Origin: Actinomycetota bacterium
GTDB taxonomy: Bacteria; Actinomycetota; Humimicrobiia; Humimicrobiales; Humimicrobiaceae
NCBI GenBank assembly: GCA_003486795.1
Contig: DNFX01000024.1
Location: 1 to 6,621 of the forward strand
Reading direction: 5' to 3'
DNA length: 6,621 bases
Position 1 is the first letter of the stretch. The number at the start of each line of letters is the position of its first letter. Shown piece by piece: positions 1 to 5,193 of this stretch. The notes beneath the pieces were generated by a model that did no database searches, had not been told where the DNA came from, and saw only the letters and a program-made list of their open reading frames with translations. The translations under genes were made by a program, and so were the position numbers.

Positions 1-355
1 TGACTTTATTGTTATATTCCACAAGACCTTTTGTAAGTTTAAAAAAGTAATATTCTTTTTCAGCATTCAGATTATCCAGAAGCATTTTAAAGACATTTAC
101 AAAACCTTCACTTGTCACTCCTATAAAAATTATGTCAGAATCTTCAACAGCAGGCTTCATATCCTGCCAGTAATAAAGGCTGACATTTTCGGGCAAAGGC
201 TTCTTCAGTCTGGGATGATATCCTTTAAGAGATGATTCAATAATTTCATCATCGAGCCAGGTCCCCCACAGATTAATTTTATTTCTATTATCGGACAGCG
301 GAAAAGTTATTGCGCTTCCCATATAACCTGCACCAAGAACTGTTATATTTAGCAT
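1..355 (-). CDS. GpsA-like NAD(P)-dependent glycerol-3-phosphate dehydrogenase, N-terminal part (runs off the left edge)
   Basis: The first 118 codons are visible and the 3' part lies outside the window. The protein opens with a beta strand (LNITVL) and the dinucleotide-binding loop GAGYMGS at residues 8-14, typical of the GpsA Rossmann fold. It continues with LWGTWLDDE (29-37), HPRLKKPLPENV (47-58), the second nucleotide-side strand IIFIGVTSEGF (75-85) and KLTKGL (106-111). The last corresponds to the S/T-K-G segment of GpsA, whose lysine is conserved in the active site (Lys109 here). The family reduces dihydroxyacetone phosphate to sn-glycerol-3-phosphate in the cytosol, for phospholipid backbones. 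The ATG at 353-355 has AAGGAGAA just upstream on the minus strand. The gene is divergent from pgi. The W-G-T-W-L-D-D-E and H-P-R-L blocks differ from classical GpsA (which has LWARDPE-like text), so this may be a side branch with another substrate. Fold and family are secure; the exact reaction is inferred. Confidence 0.8.
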   Translation of the reverse strand, partial: MLNITVLGAGYMGSAITFPLSDNRNKINLWGTWLDDEIIESSLKGYHPRLKKPLPENVSLYYWQDMKPAVEDSDIIFIGVTSEGFVNVFKMLLDNLNAEKEYYFFKLTKGLVEYNNKV

Positions 356-412
356 GAGGTTCTCCTTGAAATTAATCACTAATTATTTTTAAAGTAAAAA
401 CTTTTAGGTATC

Positions 413-442
413 ATTATAACAATAGAATATATTTTATGTTAA
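413..442 (-). promoter_or_regulatory. Sigma-70-type promoter of the GpsA-like gene
   Basis: Read on the minus strand there is TTAACA (442-437; 5 of 6 to TTGACA), an 18-nt spacer and a perfect TATAAT (418-413). A TG one base before the TATAAT makes it an extended -10. Transcription would start near 405, giving a leader of about 50 nt that ends in AAGGAGAA before the ATG at 355. This is the best promoter match in the window. Confidence 0.6.
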
Positions 443-450
443 AAATAAAA

Positions 451-552
451 TAAGACATAATTAATAAAGTTGAATTTCTAATTTATTATTTTTTATTTAA
501 GACAATATGTTTAAGGTAATATTATGTGATATGGATTTTTTTATTTAAGACA
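451..552 (+). repeat. Repeated TAAGACA elements in the pgi leader
   Basis: A 16-nt sequence, TTTTTTATTTAAGACA, occurs exactly at 489-504 and again at 537-552 (48-nt period). Both copies are followed by (G)ATATG. The core TAAGACA also occurs at 451-457, so the core lies at 451, 498 and 546, spaced 47 and 48 nt. The last copy abuts the pgi ribosome-binding site. No convincing -35/-10 pair for pgi could be chosen in this very AT-rich stretch (356-570), so these copies may be regulator sites, part of the promoter, or remnants of a small duplication. Confidence 0.55.
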
Positions 553-557
553 GATAT

Positions 558-562
558 GGAGG
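558..562 (+). promoter_or_regulatory. Shine-Dalgarno site that fixes the pgi start
   Basis: GGAGG lies 8 nt before the ATG at 571. This supports that ATG over the in-frame GTG at 526, which has no purine-rich site and would add 15 residues absent from E. coli Pgi. Confidence 0.75.
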
Positions 563-570
563 CCGGGAGC

Positions 571-2223
571 ATGCTTTTAAAAAATAATCCCACAAAATCC
601 GCAAGCTGGAAAAAGCTGGAGGAGCATTTTTATGAGATAAGGGACCAGACTTTAAAAGATCTGTTTAAAAAAGACAGTAAAAGATTTTCAAAATTTTCTA
701 TCAGGTTCGGTGATATACTTCTTGATTATTCAAAAAACAAAATTAACAAAGAAACAATTTTACTTTTAACTGGTCTTGCTGAAGAACTTGGCTTAGGGGA
801 TGCCATAAGCAAACTATTTAAAGGGGATATAATAAATGAAACTGAAAAAAGACCGGTGCTCCATACCGCACTCCGAAACAGGTCAGGCTCCCCGGTTTTT
901 GTGGATGACAGAGATGTTATGCCTGATATCCGGATGGTTCTTGAAAAAATGAAAACTTTTTCTGAAAAAATAATTTCAGGACACTGGAAGGGATATAGCG
1001 GAAAAAGCATAAAAGATATTGTAAATATAGGTATAGGGGGTTCTGATCTCGGACCCGTTATGGTTACCGAAGCACTAAAACCGTATAAGGTTAAGAACAT
1101 CAATACTTATTTCGTTTCAAATATAGATGGCACACAGATTACTGAAACATTAAAGAAGCTGGATAGTGAAACAGTACTTTTCATGATTTCTTCAAAGACT
1201 TTCACCACCCAGGAAACAATGACAAATGCACGCACTGCAAAGGAATGGTTTCTTGAAAATGCAAAAAATGAAGAATATATAAAAAAACATTTTATAGCTA
1301 TCTCCGCAAACAGAAAAGAAGTTGAGAAATTCGGCATAGACCCTGAAAATATGTTTGTTTTCTGGGACTGGGTTGGAGGCAGATATTCTCTCTGGTCTGC
1401 CATAGGTCTTTCAATTGCATGCTCTGTGGGATTTGATAATTTTTCTGAACTGCTTGATGGTGCCTTTGAGATGGATAATCATTTCAGACATGAACCTTTT
1501 GATAAAAATATTCCCGTAATACTTGCACTTCTCGGTATATGGTACAATAACTTTTTTGGCTGCCAGACCCATGCAATTCTTCCATACGACCAGTATCTTC
1601 ATAGACTCCCTGCCTATCTGCAGCAGGCAGATATGGAAAGCAACGGAAAAAGTACTGATCGTAACGGGAATGAAGTCAGATACCAGACCGGTCCGGTTAT
1701 ATGGGGTGAACCCGGCACAAACGGACAGCATGCTTTTTATCAGCTGATACATCAGGGGACAAAAATAATACCCTGTGATTTTCTGGCTCCTGCCATAAGC
1801 CATAATCCGGTTGGCAGACATCACAATATACTTCTGTCTAATTTTTTTGCACAGACTGAAGCCCTTATGAATGGGAAAAACAGGGAAGAAGTTATCCGTG
1901 AACTTCAGGAAATGAATATGGATAAAGAGGAAATTGAAAAAATCTTCCCTTTCAGGATTTTCAAGGGAGATAGACCCACCAACTCAGTATTGTTTAAAAA
2001 ACTTACTCCCAGGATTCTGGGAAACCTTATTGCAATGTATGAACACAAAATATTTGTTCAGGGTTATATATGGAATATTTTCAGTTTTGATCAGTGGGGT
2101 GTGGAGCTCGGCAAAGTTCTTGCAAAAAAAATACTCCCGGAACTTGAGAGCAGCGGGATTATAAGTTCCCATGACAGCTCTACTAACGGATTAATAAATG
2201 CTTTTAAAAAAATGCGGGAGTAA
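571..2223 (+). CDS. pgi: Glucose-6-phosphate isomerase
   Basis: A 550-aa cytosolic enzyme that interconverts glucose-6-phosphate and fructose-6-phosphate in glycolysis and gluconeogenesis. It matches the long E. coli-type enzyme (549 aa) from end to end, from the N-terminal [15 protein letters not shown] through the [10 protein letters not shown] block. The first PGI signature is [14 protein letters not shown] and the second is [18 protein letters not shown] near the C-terminus. The catalytic residues are present: Glu356 in DMESNGK, His387 in [10 protein letters not shown] and Lys515 in GVELGK, each one position on from E. coli E355, H386 and K514. The phosphate-binding region is also intact ([19 protein letters not shown]). 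The start is the ATG at 571, chosen from its GGAGG site and the length match. The gene stands alone: the GpsA-like gene is divergent and the flavodoxin gene begins 128 nt downstream. No frameshift or missing key residue is seen. Function is near certain. Confidence 0.98.
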   Translation: MLLKNNPTKSASWKKLEEHFYEIRDQTLKDLFKKDSKRFSKFSIRFGDILLDYSKNKINKETILLLTGLAEELGLGDAISKLFKGDIINETEKRPVLHTALRNRSGSPVFVDDRDVMPDIRMVLEKMKTFSEKIISGHWKGYSGKSIKDIVNIGIGGSDLGPVMVTEALKPYKVKNINTYFVSNIDGTQITETLKKLDSETVLFMISSKTFTTQETMTNARTAKEWFLENAKNEEYIKKHFIAISANRKEVEKFGIDPENMFVFWDWVGGRYSLWSAIGLSIACSVGFDNFSELLDGAFEMDNHFRHEPFDKNIPVILALLGIWYNNFFGCQTHAILPYDQYLHRLPAYLQQADMESNGKSTDRNGNEVRYQTGPVIWGEPGTNGQHAFYQLIHQGTKIIPCDFLAPAISHNPVGRHHNILLSNFFAQTEALMNGKNREEVIRELQEMNMDKEEIEKIFPFRIFKGDRPTNSVLFKKLTPRILGNLIAMYEHKIFVQGYIWNIFSFDQWGVELGKVLAKKILPELESSGIISSHDSSTNGLINAFKKMRE

Positions 2224-2246
2224 AATGGGTTTTTAACATTAAATGG

Positions 2247-2273
2247 ATTATATAATGTATAACATTGTATAAT
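2247..2273 (+). promoter_or_regulatory. AT-rich dyad with two TATAAT boxes after pgi
   Basis: An inverted repeat has 12-nt arms (2247-2258 and 2262-2273), a 3-nt loop and one mismatch that would be a U-G wobble in plus-strand RNA. TATAAT occurs at 2251-2256 and again at 2268-2273. There is no GC core and no T-run behind it on the plus strand, so it is a poor terminator. It could hold the -10 element of the flavodoxin gene, or an operator, but no good -35 box accompanies either TATAAT. Confidence 0.4.
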
Positions 2274-2284
2274 ATGATTAAGAC

Positions 2285-2334
2285 CTGAATAAAATTAAAA
2301 TATATTAATTCTGAGTAAAACTAAAATACATTAA
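2285..2334 (+). repeat. Tandem imperfect 24-nt direct repeat upstream of the flavodoxin gene
   Basis: Two 24-nt units (2285-2308 and 2311-2334) are separated by TT and match at 21 of 24 positions. Each begins CTGA, has TAAAA in the middle and ends ATTAA. The three differences are all transitions. The second copy ends a few bases before the AAAGGAG ribosome-binding site. It may be a regulator-binding pair or a slippage duplication. Confidence 0.65.
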
Positions 2335-2351
2335 CCTAAAGGAGTTCTTCT

Positions 2352-2795
2352 ATGAAAGCTCTTGTCCTATTTGATACCGGATTCGGCAATACAAAAATAA
2401 TCGCAGAGAAAATAGCAGAAACTCTGGGGAATAATACAGTTGCTTTGCCTGTCCTTGATGCAGATACCAGCTCTATGGAGAATATTGACCTTCTTGTCGC
2501 TGGCAGTCCCATCATTGCATGGAATCCTACAAAAAAAATGCAGGATTTTCTTGCAGGACTTACCGGTGGGAAATTAAAAGGTATAAAAGCGGCTGCTTTT
2601 GATACGAGAATAAAAACATTTATTTCCGGGAATGGCGCAGCAAAAATATCCAAAAAACTTGAGGCAGCAGGAGCAGAAATTATTACCGGCCCCGAATTCT
2701 TCTATGTAAAAGACAGGGAAGGCCCACTTCTGCAAGGTGAAACAGAAAAAGCAGCAGAATGGGCAAAAAAAATCAGGGAAATTTCTGGTTTCTGA
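2352..2795 (+). CDS. Flavodoxin-family protein (short-chain, FMN-binding)
   Basis: A single-domain 147-aa protein of the usual short flavodoxin length. It has the alternating beta/alpha pattern: strand KALVLFD, then the FMN phosphate loop D-T-G-F-G-N-T at residues 8-14, followed by helix KIIAEKIAETL. A second strand IDLLVAGSPI (45-54) leads into a loop with Trp57, a candidate flavin-stacking residue. Later blocks are KAAAFDTR (79-86) and GPEFFYVKDREGPLLQGE (113-130), seen in stand-alone flavodoxin-domain proteins. Such proteins carry one or two electrons in the cytosol through bound FMN; the partner here is unknown. The ATG follows AAAGGAG by 7 nt. No signal peptide or membrane segment is seen. 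The gene converges on the nitroreductase gene with 17 nt between the stops and no clear terminator. Family is secure; physiological role is not known. Confidence 0.88.
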   Translation: MKALVLFDTGFGNTKIIAEKIAETLGNNTVALPVLDADTSSMENIDLLVAGSPIIAWNPTKKMQDFLAGLTGGKLKGIKAAAFDTRIKTFISGNGAAKISKKLEAAGAEIITGPEFFYVKDREGPLLQGETEKAAEWAKKIREISGF

Positions 2796-2812
2796 GATAT
2801 TTCATTAATTAT

Positions 2813-3382
2813 CTAATTGATTATTACGTCTTCAAGTTTTAGTTTTGGAACATGGTGGACCTGTTGTTCATCCCTGTAGTATTTTATATCTTCTGACTTT
2901 TCAATTTCTTCTATTACTACTTTCTCCCTGGGTCTGCCTATTGCTATTACAAGACATATCTCATATTTATCAGGAATATTAAGAGATACTGACAGTTTCT
3001 TCCTGTCAATATTACTCAGCATGCAGCCGCCGAGACCTTTTTCAACAGCTCCTAGTAGAATTGTCTGTGCCGCTATACCTTCATCCTGAGCAAGACCCTG
3101 CCCGGCTTCCCTGTCTTTAAGCATGATAATAAATGCAGAAGGTTTCTCTCCTTCAGGAGGACTTATCCAGCCTTTGAAATATCCTGCCCATACGAGTGTT
3201 TCATTTATTTTGTTATTTGTATCTGCATCATTTGACAGATAGTATCTCAGTACCTGTCTGTTTAACCCGGACGCTGTAAGTCTTGCCATGTCCACAAGTT
3301 CTCTCAGCGTCTCCTTCTTTATTTTTTCATCCTGAAAAAATCTTCTGTAAGATCTGTTTTTAATAACCAATTCTTTTAACAT
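2813..3382 (-). CDS. Nitroreductase-family FMN oxidoreductase
   Basis: A 189-aa cytosolic protein of the nitroreductase fold, normally a homodimer binding FMN at the subunit interface. Visible family marks are NRSYRRF at residues 9-15 (FMN phosphate-binding arginines), LTASGLNRQVLRYYL at 35-49 (the S-x-x-N-x-Q flavin loop in altered form), and GIAAQTILLGAVEKGLGGC at 102-120 followed by NIPDKYEICLVIAIGRPRE at 135-153, the usual C-terminal half. Family members use NAD(P)H or reduced electron carriers to reduce nitro compounds, quinones or other acceptors; the substrate cannot be read from the sequence. The chosen ATG (3380-3382) has GGAG 7 nt upstream. An in-frame TTG at 3436 would add 18 basic residues with only a weak site. 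The gene lies 119 nt downstream of the OsmC-like gene on the same strand, so they may be cotranscribed. A nearby flavodoxin could be a partner, but this is inference. Confidence 0.9.
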   Translation of the reverse strand: MLKELVIKNRSYRRFFQDEKIKKETLRELVDMARLTASGLNRQVLRYYLSNDADTNNKINETLVWAGYFKGWISPPEGEKPSAFIIMLKDREAGQGLAQDEGIAAQTILLGAVEKGLGGCMLSNIDRKKLSVSLNIPDKYEICLVIAIGRPREKVVIEEIEKSEDIKYYRDEQQVHHVPKLKLEDVIIN

Positions 3383-3399
3383 TTTCTTTCTCCGTTTAA

Positions 3400-3448
3400 A
3401 AAAGTTTTGATTTATCAGAGGCAAAAGTTTTGACAAGGATAATATCCT
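3400..3448 (-). promoter_or_regulatory. Repeat and palindrome in the nitroreductase leader
   Basis: The 11-nt sequence AAAAGTTTTGA (plus strand) occurs exactly at 3400-3410 and 3423-3433, with a 23-nt period. Just upstream in transcript sense is the palindrome AGGATAATATCCT (3436-3448; 6-nt arms, 1-nt centre). Together they are candidate operator sites for the nitroreductase gene. A TTGTCA (3435-3430 on the minus strand) could be a -35 box, but no well-spaced -10 follows. Confidence 0.35.
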
Positions 3449-3501
3449 GCAAAAACATGACCGGCTTTTGTTTTCGATACAAACTTGCTTAAAAGAACAG
3501 G

Positions 3502-3951
3502 CTATTTTGCCATTACTTCTACTTCTGGAATGATTTCCACCCTGGATTTTATGGAATTGGATATAAGGCAGTGTTTCTCAACCATTCCTATTATATCTTT
3601 TGCTTTCCCGATTTCTGACTTGTCTGCCACTATTATAAGCGGCTTTACAATTACATCTGTAAACATCAGCTTGTTTTCAGAAAATTTCAATACTCCTTCA
3701 ACTTCACTTTCATAACTGGAAAAATCAAGGGATTGTTTCTCTGCAAAAGATAAAAAAGTAGTCATAACACATGAATTAACAGCAGCTATAAAAAGTTCTT
3801 CAGGATTCCATATGCCGGGATGTCCCCTGAATTCAGGCGGAGTTGCAACCTGAAAACTCTGTTTGTCTTTAGAAGACAGTGCGCCTTTTTTTTCGCTTTC
3901 CCATTTTATATGGTTTTTGTACAAAAATTCCCTGCTCTTTATTTCACTCAT
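3502..3951 (-). CDS. OsmC/Ohr-family protein
   Basis: A 149-aa cytosolic protein of the OsmC/Ohr superfamily, whose studied members are cysteine-based peroxidases that reduce organic hydroperoxides. The diagnostic centre is present: PEFRGHPGIWNPEELFIAAVNSC ends with Cys61, and the second reactive cysteine is Cys128 in EKHCLISNSIKS, so the peroxidatic/resolving pair is intact. The usual swapped-dimer elements can be followed: N-terminal strands, a long helix after Cys61 (VMTTFLSFAEK), a strand-rich middle (VEGVLKF, DVIVKPLIIV) and the C-terminal Cys helix. The start at 3949-3951 is chosen because GGGAG (3961-3957) lies 5 nt before it; an in-frame ATG at 3963 lacks a site and its own codons form that GGGAG. 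It is probably the first gene of a unit with the nitroreductase gene. Whether it is OsmC, Ohr or a less-studied branch is not settled. Confidence 0.88.
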   Translation of the reverse strand: MSEIKSREFLYKNHIKWESEKKGALSSKDKQSFQVATPPEFRGHPGIWNPEELFIAAVNSCVMTTFLSFAEKQSLDFSSYESEVEGVLKFSENKLMFTDVIVKPLIIVADKSEIGKAKDIIGMVEKHCLISNSIKSRVEIIPEVEVMAK

Positions 3952-3996
3952 TTCTTCTCCCATATTATTGTTTTATTTTAGTTCTGCCTTAACAAA

Positions 3997-4032
3997 ATAA
4001 TTAATTATAGATTATATAAATTCTGTCTTTAA
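3997..4032 (-). promoter_or_regulatory. Possible promoter and palindrome upstream of the OsmC-like gene
   Basis: On the minus strand TTAAAG (4032-4027) is followed after 17 nt by TATAAT (4009-4004). A 12-nt perfect palindrome, ATAATTAATTAT (3997-4008), covers the -10. The region is almost pure A/T, so chance matches are likely. A repressor site over the -10 would suit a peroxide-stress gene but is not shown. Confidence 0.3.
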
Positions 4033-4075
4033 AATAAAATTTTTTCTTTCTGCAATTAAAGAATTCCGGGTAATT

Positions 4076-4112
4076 AAAAAGGGTTCCGGATAATTTACTA
4101 TCCGAAACCCTT
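4076..4112 (-). terminator. Rho-independent terminator of the small membrane protein gene
   Basis: The arms at 4079-4092 and 4099-4112 form a 14-bp stem around a 6-nt loop. On the minus strand the one non-Watson-Crick position is a G-U wobble (on the plus strand it is a C-A mismatch), and the stem is followed by TTTTT. Direction and position, about 25 nt past the stop codon at 4138, assign it to the 53-aa gene. It also insulates the OsmC-like gene from upstream transcription. Confidence 0.85.
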
Positions 4113-4137
4113 AATAAAAGATATGCAGCTGTAATAG

Positions 4138-4299
4138 TTAAGCTTTTTTATTAAATATACCAATTAAAAAAGTTATGATTCCGAGTATTAGCATTACTAT
4201 AGCCAGCCATAAAGCAGCAAATTTAATAGCAGGTATTAATGCAAGAATACCCAGGATAAATAAAATTATCCCTATCAAGATTGAGCCTACTTTTGCCAT
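4138..4299 (-). CDS. Small two-helix membrane protein, function unknown
   Basis: A 53-aa very hydrophobic protein. The N-terminus MAKVGS leads into a first membrane segment at about residues 6-23 (ILIGIILFILGILALI). A short link PAIKF is followed by a second segment at about 28-49 (LWLAIVMLILGIITFLIGI), and the protein ends in FNKKA. Glycines recur along both helices (G-I-I, G-I-L), as in small helical hairpins that pack closely. I do not recognise a named family. The ATG at 4297-4299 has AAAGGAA about 7 nt upstream; the longer reading from 4365 has no such site. A strong terminator right behind it and a candidate promoter in front suggest a separately expressed small gene, which supports its being real. 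Small stress-induced membrane hairpins look like this, but no function is claimed. Confidence 0.7.
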   Translation of the reverse strand: MAKVGSILIGIILFILGILALIPAIKFAALWLAIVMLILGIITFLIGIFNKKA

Positions 4300-4336
4300 T
4301 TTGATTCCTTTCTTTATAAAGAATATTATTAATACA

Positions 4337-4365
4337 ATCCTAAGGTATGTAAATATAAAAATCAA
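4337..4365 (-). promoter_or_regulatory. Candidate promoter of the small membrane protein gene
   Basis: On the minus strand TTGATT (4365-4360), a 17-nt spacer and TAGGAT (4342-4337) form a moderate sigma-70 match (four of six in each box). The start would be near 4330, about 30 nt before the ATG at 4299. The rest of the 215-nt gap (4300-4514) is AT-rich and shows only weak dyads. Confidence 0.4.
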
Positions 4366-4514
4366 TATTTTTATTAAATTTATGAAATAAAATATTATTT
4401 AAAGGAATTAATTACCCTTGCAGTTTAATTATTTATGAGGGTTTCATCTTTACAGATAGATTAGTTTCTTGTGATGATAAATTAATAAAATTATTTTTTA
4501 ATTGGAAAATAAGA

Positions 4515-5099
4515 TTATTCTTTTATCAGAAGCATTCTGATGCTTGTTTTTGCCATCTCCTTCCAGTCTTCACTTTCAGGGTCAATCAATCCCTGTACAA
4601 GAAGACCGAAAGTAATAGAGAAAATGATTTTTGAAATTCTGGCAGGATCGCCAGATTTGATTGTTTTTTTCTCTATGCCATCCTTAAGGACACTTGTAAG
4701 AAAGGAAATGAAGCTATTATAGCTTTGAAGGACATAAACTCTGAGATTTTTATCATTTATAGCTTTTATATAAAGTTCAAGGAAAATCGGTAATTGTTTT
4801 TCGGAATTTTCAAATGCCGGAGATAGTTTATCGATAATATATACAAGCAAATCAACAGTATCTATTTCCTGATTGGGTATTTTGAAGCTTTCGGTAATGT
4901 CTTTTATCCATTTATTAAGAAGTTCGAGAAGAAGGTGCTGCTTGTTTTCAAAATGATGATAAAATGCACCTTTTGTAAGCCCTGCACTGCTGCATATTTT
5001 ATTGATATCTATATTATTTATGCCGTTTTTTTTAATATAATCCTCTGCTGCAGCAAGTATTTTATTTATTGAATTTATTTTTCTTTCAAGCTGAGTCAT
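4515..5099 (-). CDS. TetR/AcrR-family transcriptional regulator
   Basis: A 194-aa dimeric DNA-binding repressor type. The N-terminal three-helix DNA-binding domain is clear: KILAAAEDYIKKNG (helix 1, residues 13-26), NNIDINKICSSAGLTKGAFYHHFENKQHLL (28-57). The turn-recognition helix GLTKGAFYHHF shows the usual T-x-G-x-x-Y-x-H-F pattern. The C-terminal part (about 60-194) is all-helical and divergent, as expected for the ligand-binding and dimerisation domain, so the effector cannot be read. The ATG at 5097-5099 is preceded not by a strong GGAGG but by GGAAAATTTTCC, a palindrome whose purine half may act as a weak site. The gene lies 94 nt downstream of the seven-helix protein gene on the same strand and 215 nt upstream of the small membrane gene. 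Inverted repeats in the upstream gap suggest autoregulation; other targets are unknown. Confidence 0.92.
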   Translation of the reverse strand: MTQLERKINSINKILAAAEDYIKKNGINNIDINKICSSAGLTKGAFYHHFENKQHLLLELLNKWIKDITESFKIPNQEIDTVDLLVYIIDKLSPAFENSEKQLPIFLELYIKAINDKNLRVYVLQSYNSFISFLTSVLKDGIEKKTIKSGDPARISKIIFSITFGLLVQGLIDPESEDWKEMAKTSIRMLLIKE

Positions 5100-5101
5100 A
5101 A

Positions 5102-5113
5102 GGAAAATTTTCC
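5102..5113 (-). promoter_or_regulatory. Perfect palindrome just before the TetR start
   Basis: GGAAAATTTTCC is a 12-nt perfect palindrome ending 2 nt from the ATG. It would lie in the 5' leader, downstream of the candidate promoter. It may be an operator half or half-buried ribosome-binding site; a chance A/T palindrome is also possible. Confidence 0.35.
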
Positions 5114-5132
5114 AAATAATATTTGTTAAGCA

Positions 5133-5175
5133 AATCTATCGTTTTACAGGTATCTGACAAATATCAGGCAGATAC
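5133..5175 (-). promoter_or_regulatory. Candidate promoter and operator of the TetR gene
   Basis: An inverted repeat with 7-nt perfect arms, GTATCTG (5150-5156) and CAGATAC (5169-5175), spans 26 nt with a 12-nt centre. A nested CTGA/TCAG dyad (5154-5157 and 5164-5167) lies inside. On the minus strand TTGTCA (5160-5155), a 16-nt spacer and TAGATT (5138-5133) make a plausible promoter whose -35 box sits within the dyad. A further small dyad, ATTTG/CAAAT (5121-5135), lies over the predicted start. This is the expected arrangement for a self-repressing TetR gene, though binding is inferred. Confidence 0.45.
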
Positions 5176-5193
5176 AGTCATGGCTTTTTAAAA

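Noticed and set aside
526..570. GTG start of pgi at 526
   Set aside because: No ribosome-binding site precedes it, it adds 15 residues absent from E. coli Pgi, and the ATG at 571 has GGAGG 8 nt upstream.
1107..1824. Minus-strand and alternate-frame open frames inside pgi
   Set aside because: They overlap a certain gene, have no ribosome-binding sites and show no family features.
3383..3436. TTG start of the nitroreductase at 3436
   Set aside because: It has only a weak purine site, and the extra residues are basic and unlike the family N-terminus. The internal ATG has GGAG at good spacing.
3952..3963. ATG at 3963 as the OsmC start
   Set aside because: No ribosome-binding site lies in front of it, and its first codons supply the GGGAG for the ATG at 3951.
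4300..4365. Longer reading of the small membrane protein from 4365
   Set aside because: There is no ribosome-binding site at 4365, and the extension covers the candidate promoter. The ATG at 4299 is well placed behind AAAGGAA.
4175..4390. Plus-strand 71-aa frame opposite the small membrane protein
   Set aside because: It is a mirror of a hydrophobic gene with Ile/Asn-rich low-complexity text and no ribosome-binding site.
4364..4396. AATATTTT/AAAATATT hairpin as a terminator for the TetR gene
   Set aside because: The stem is purely A/T with no GC core, and such pairs are expected by chance in this composition.
4407..4442. ACCCT/AGGGT dyad after the TetR gene
   Set aside because: It has only 5-nt arms with a loop of about 19 nt and no T-run, so it is too weak to call.
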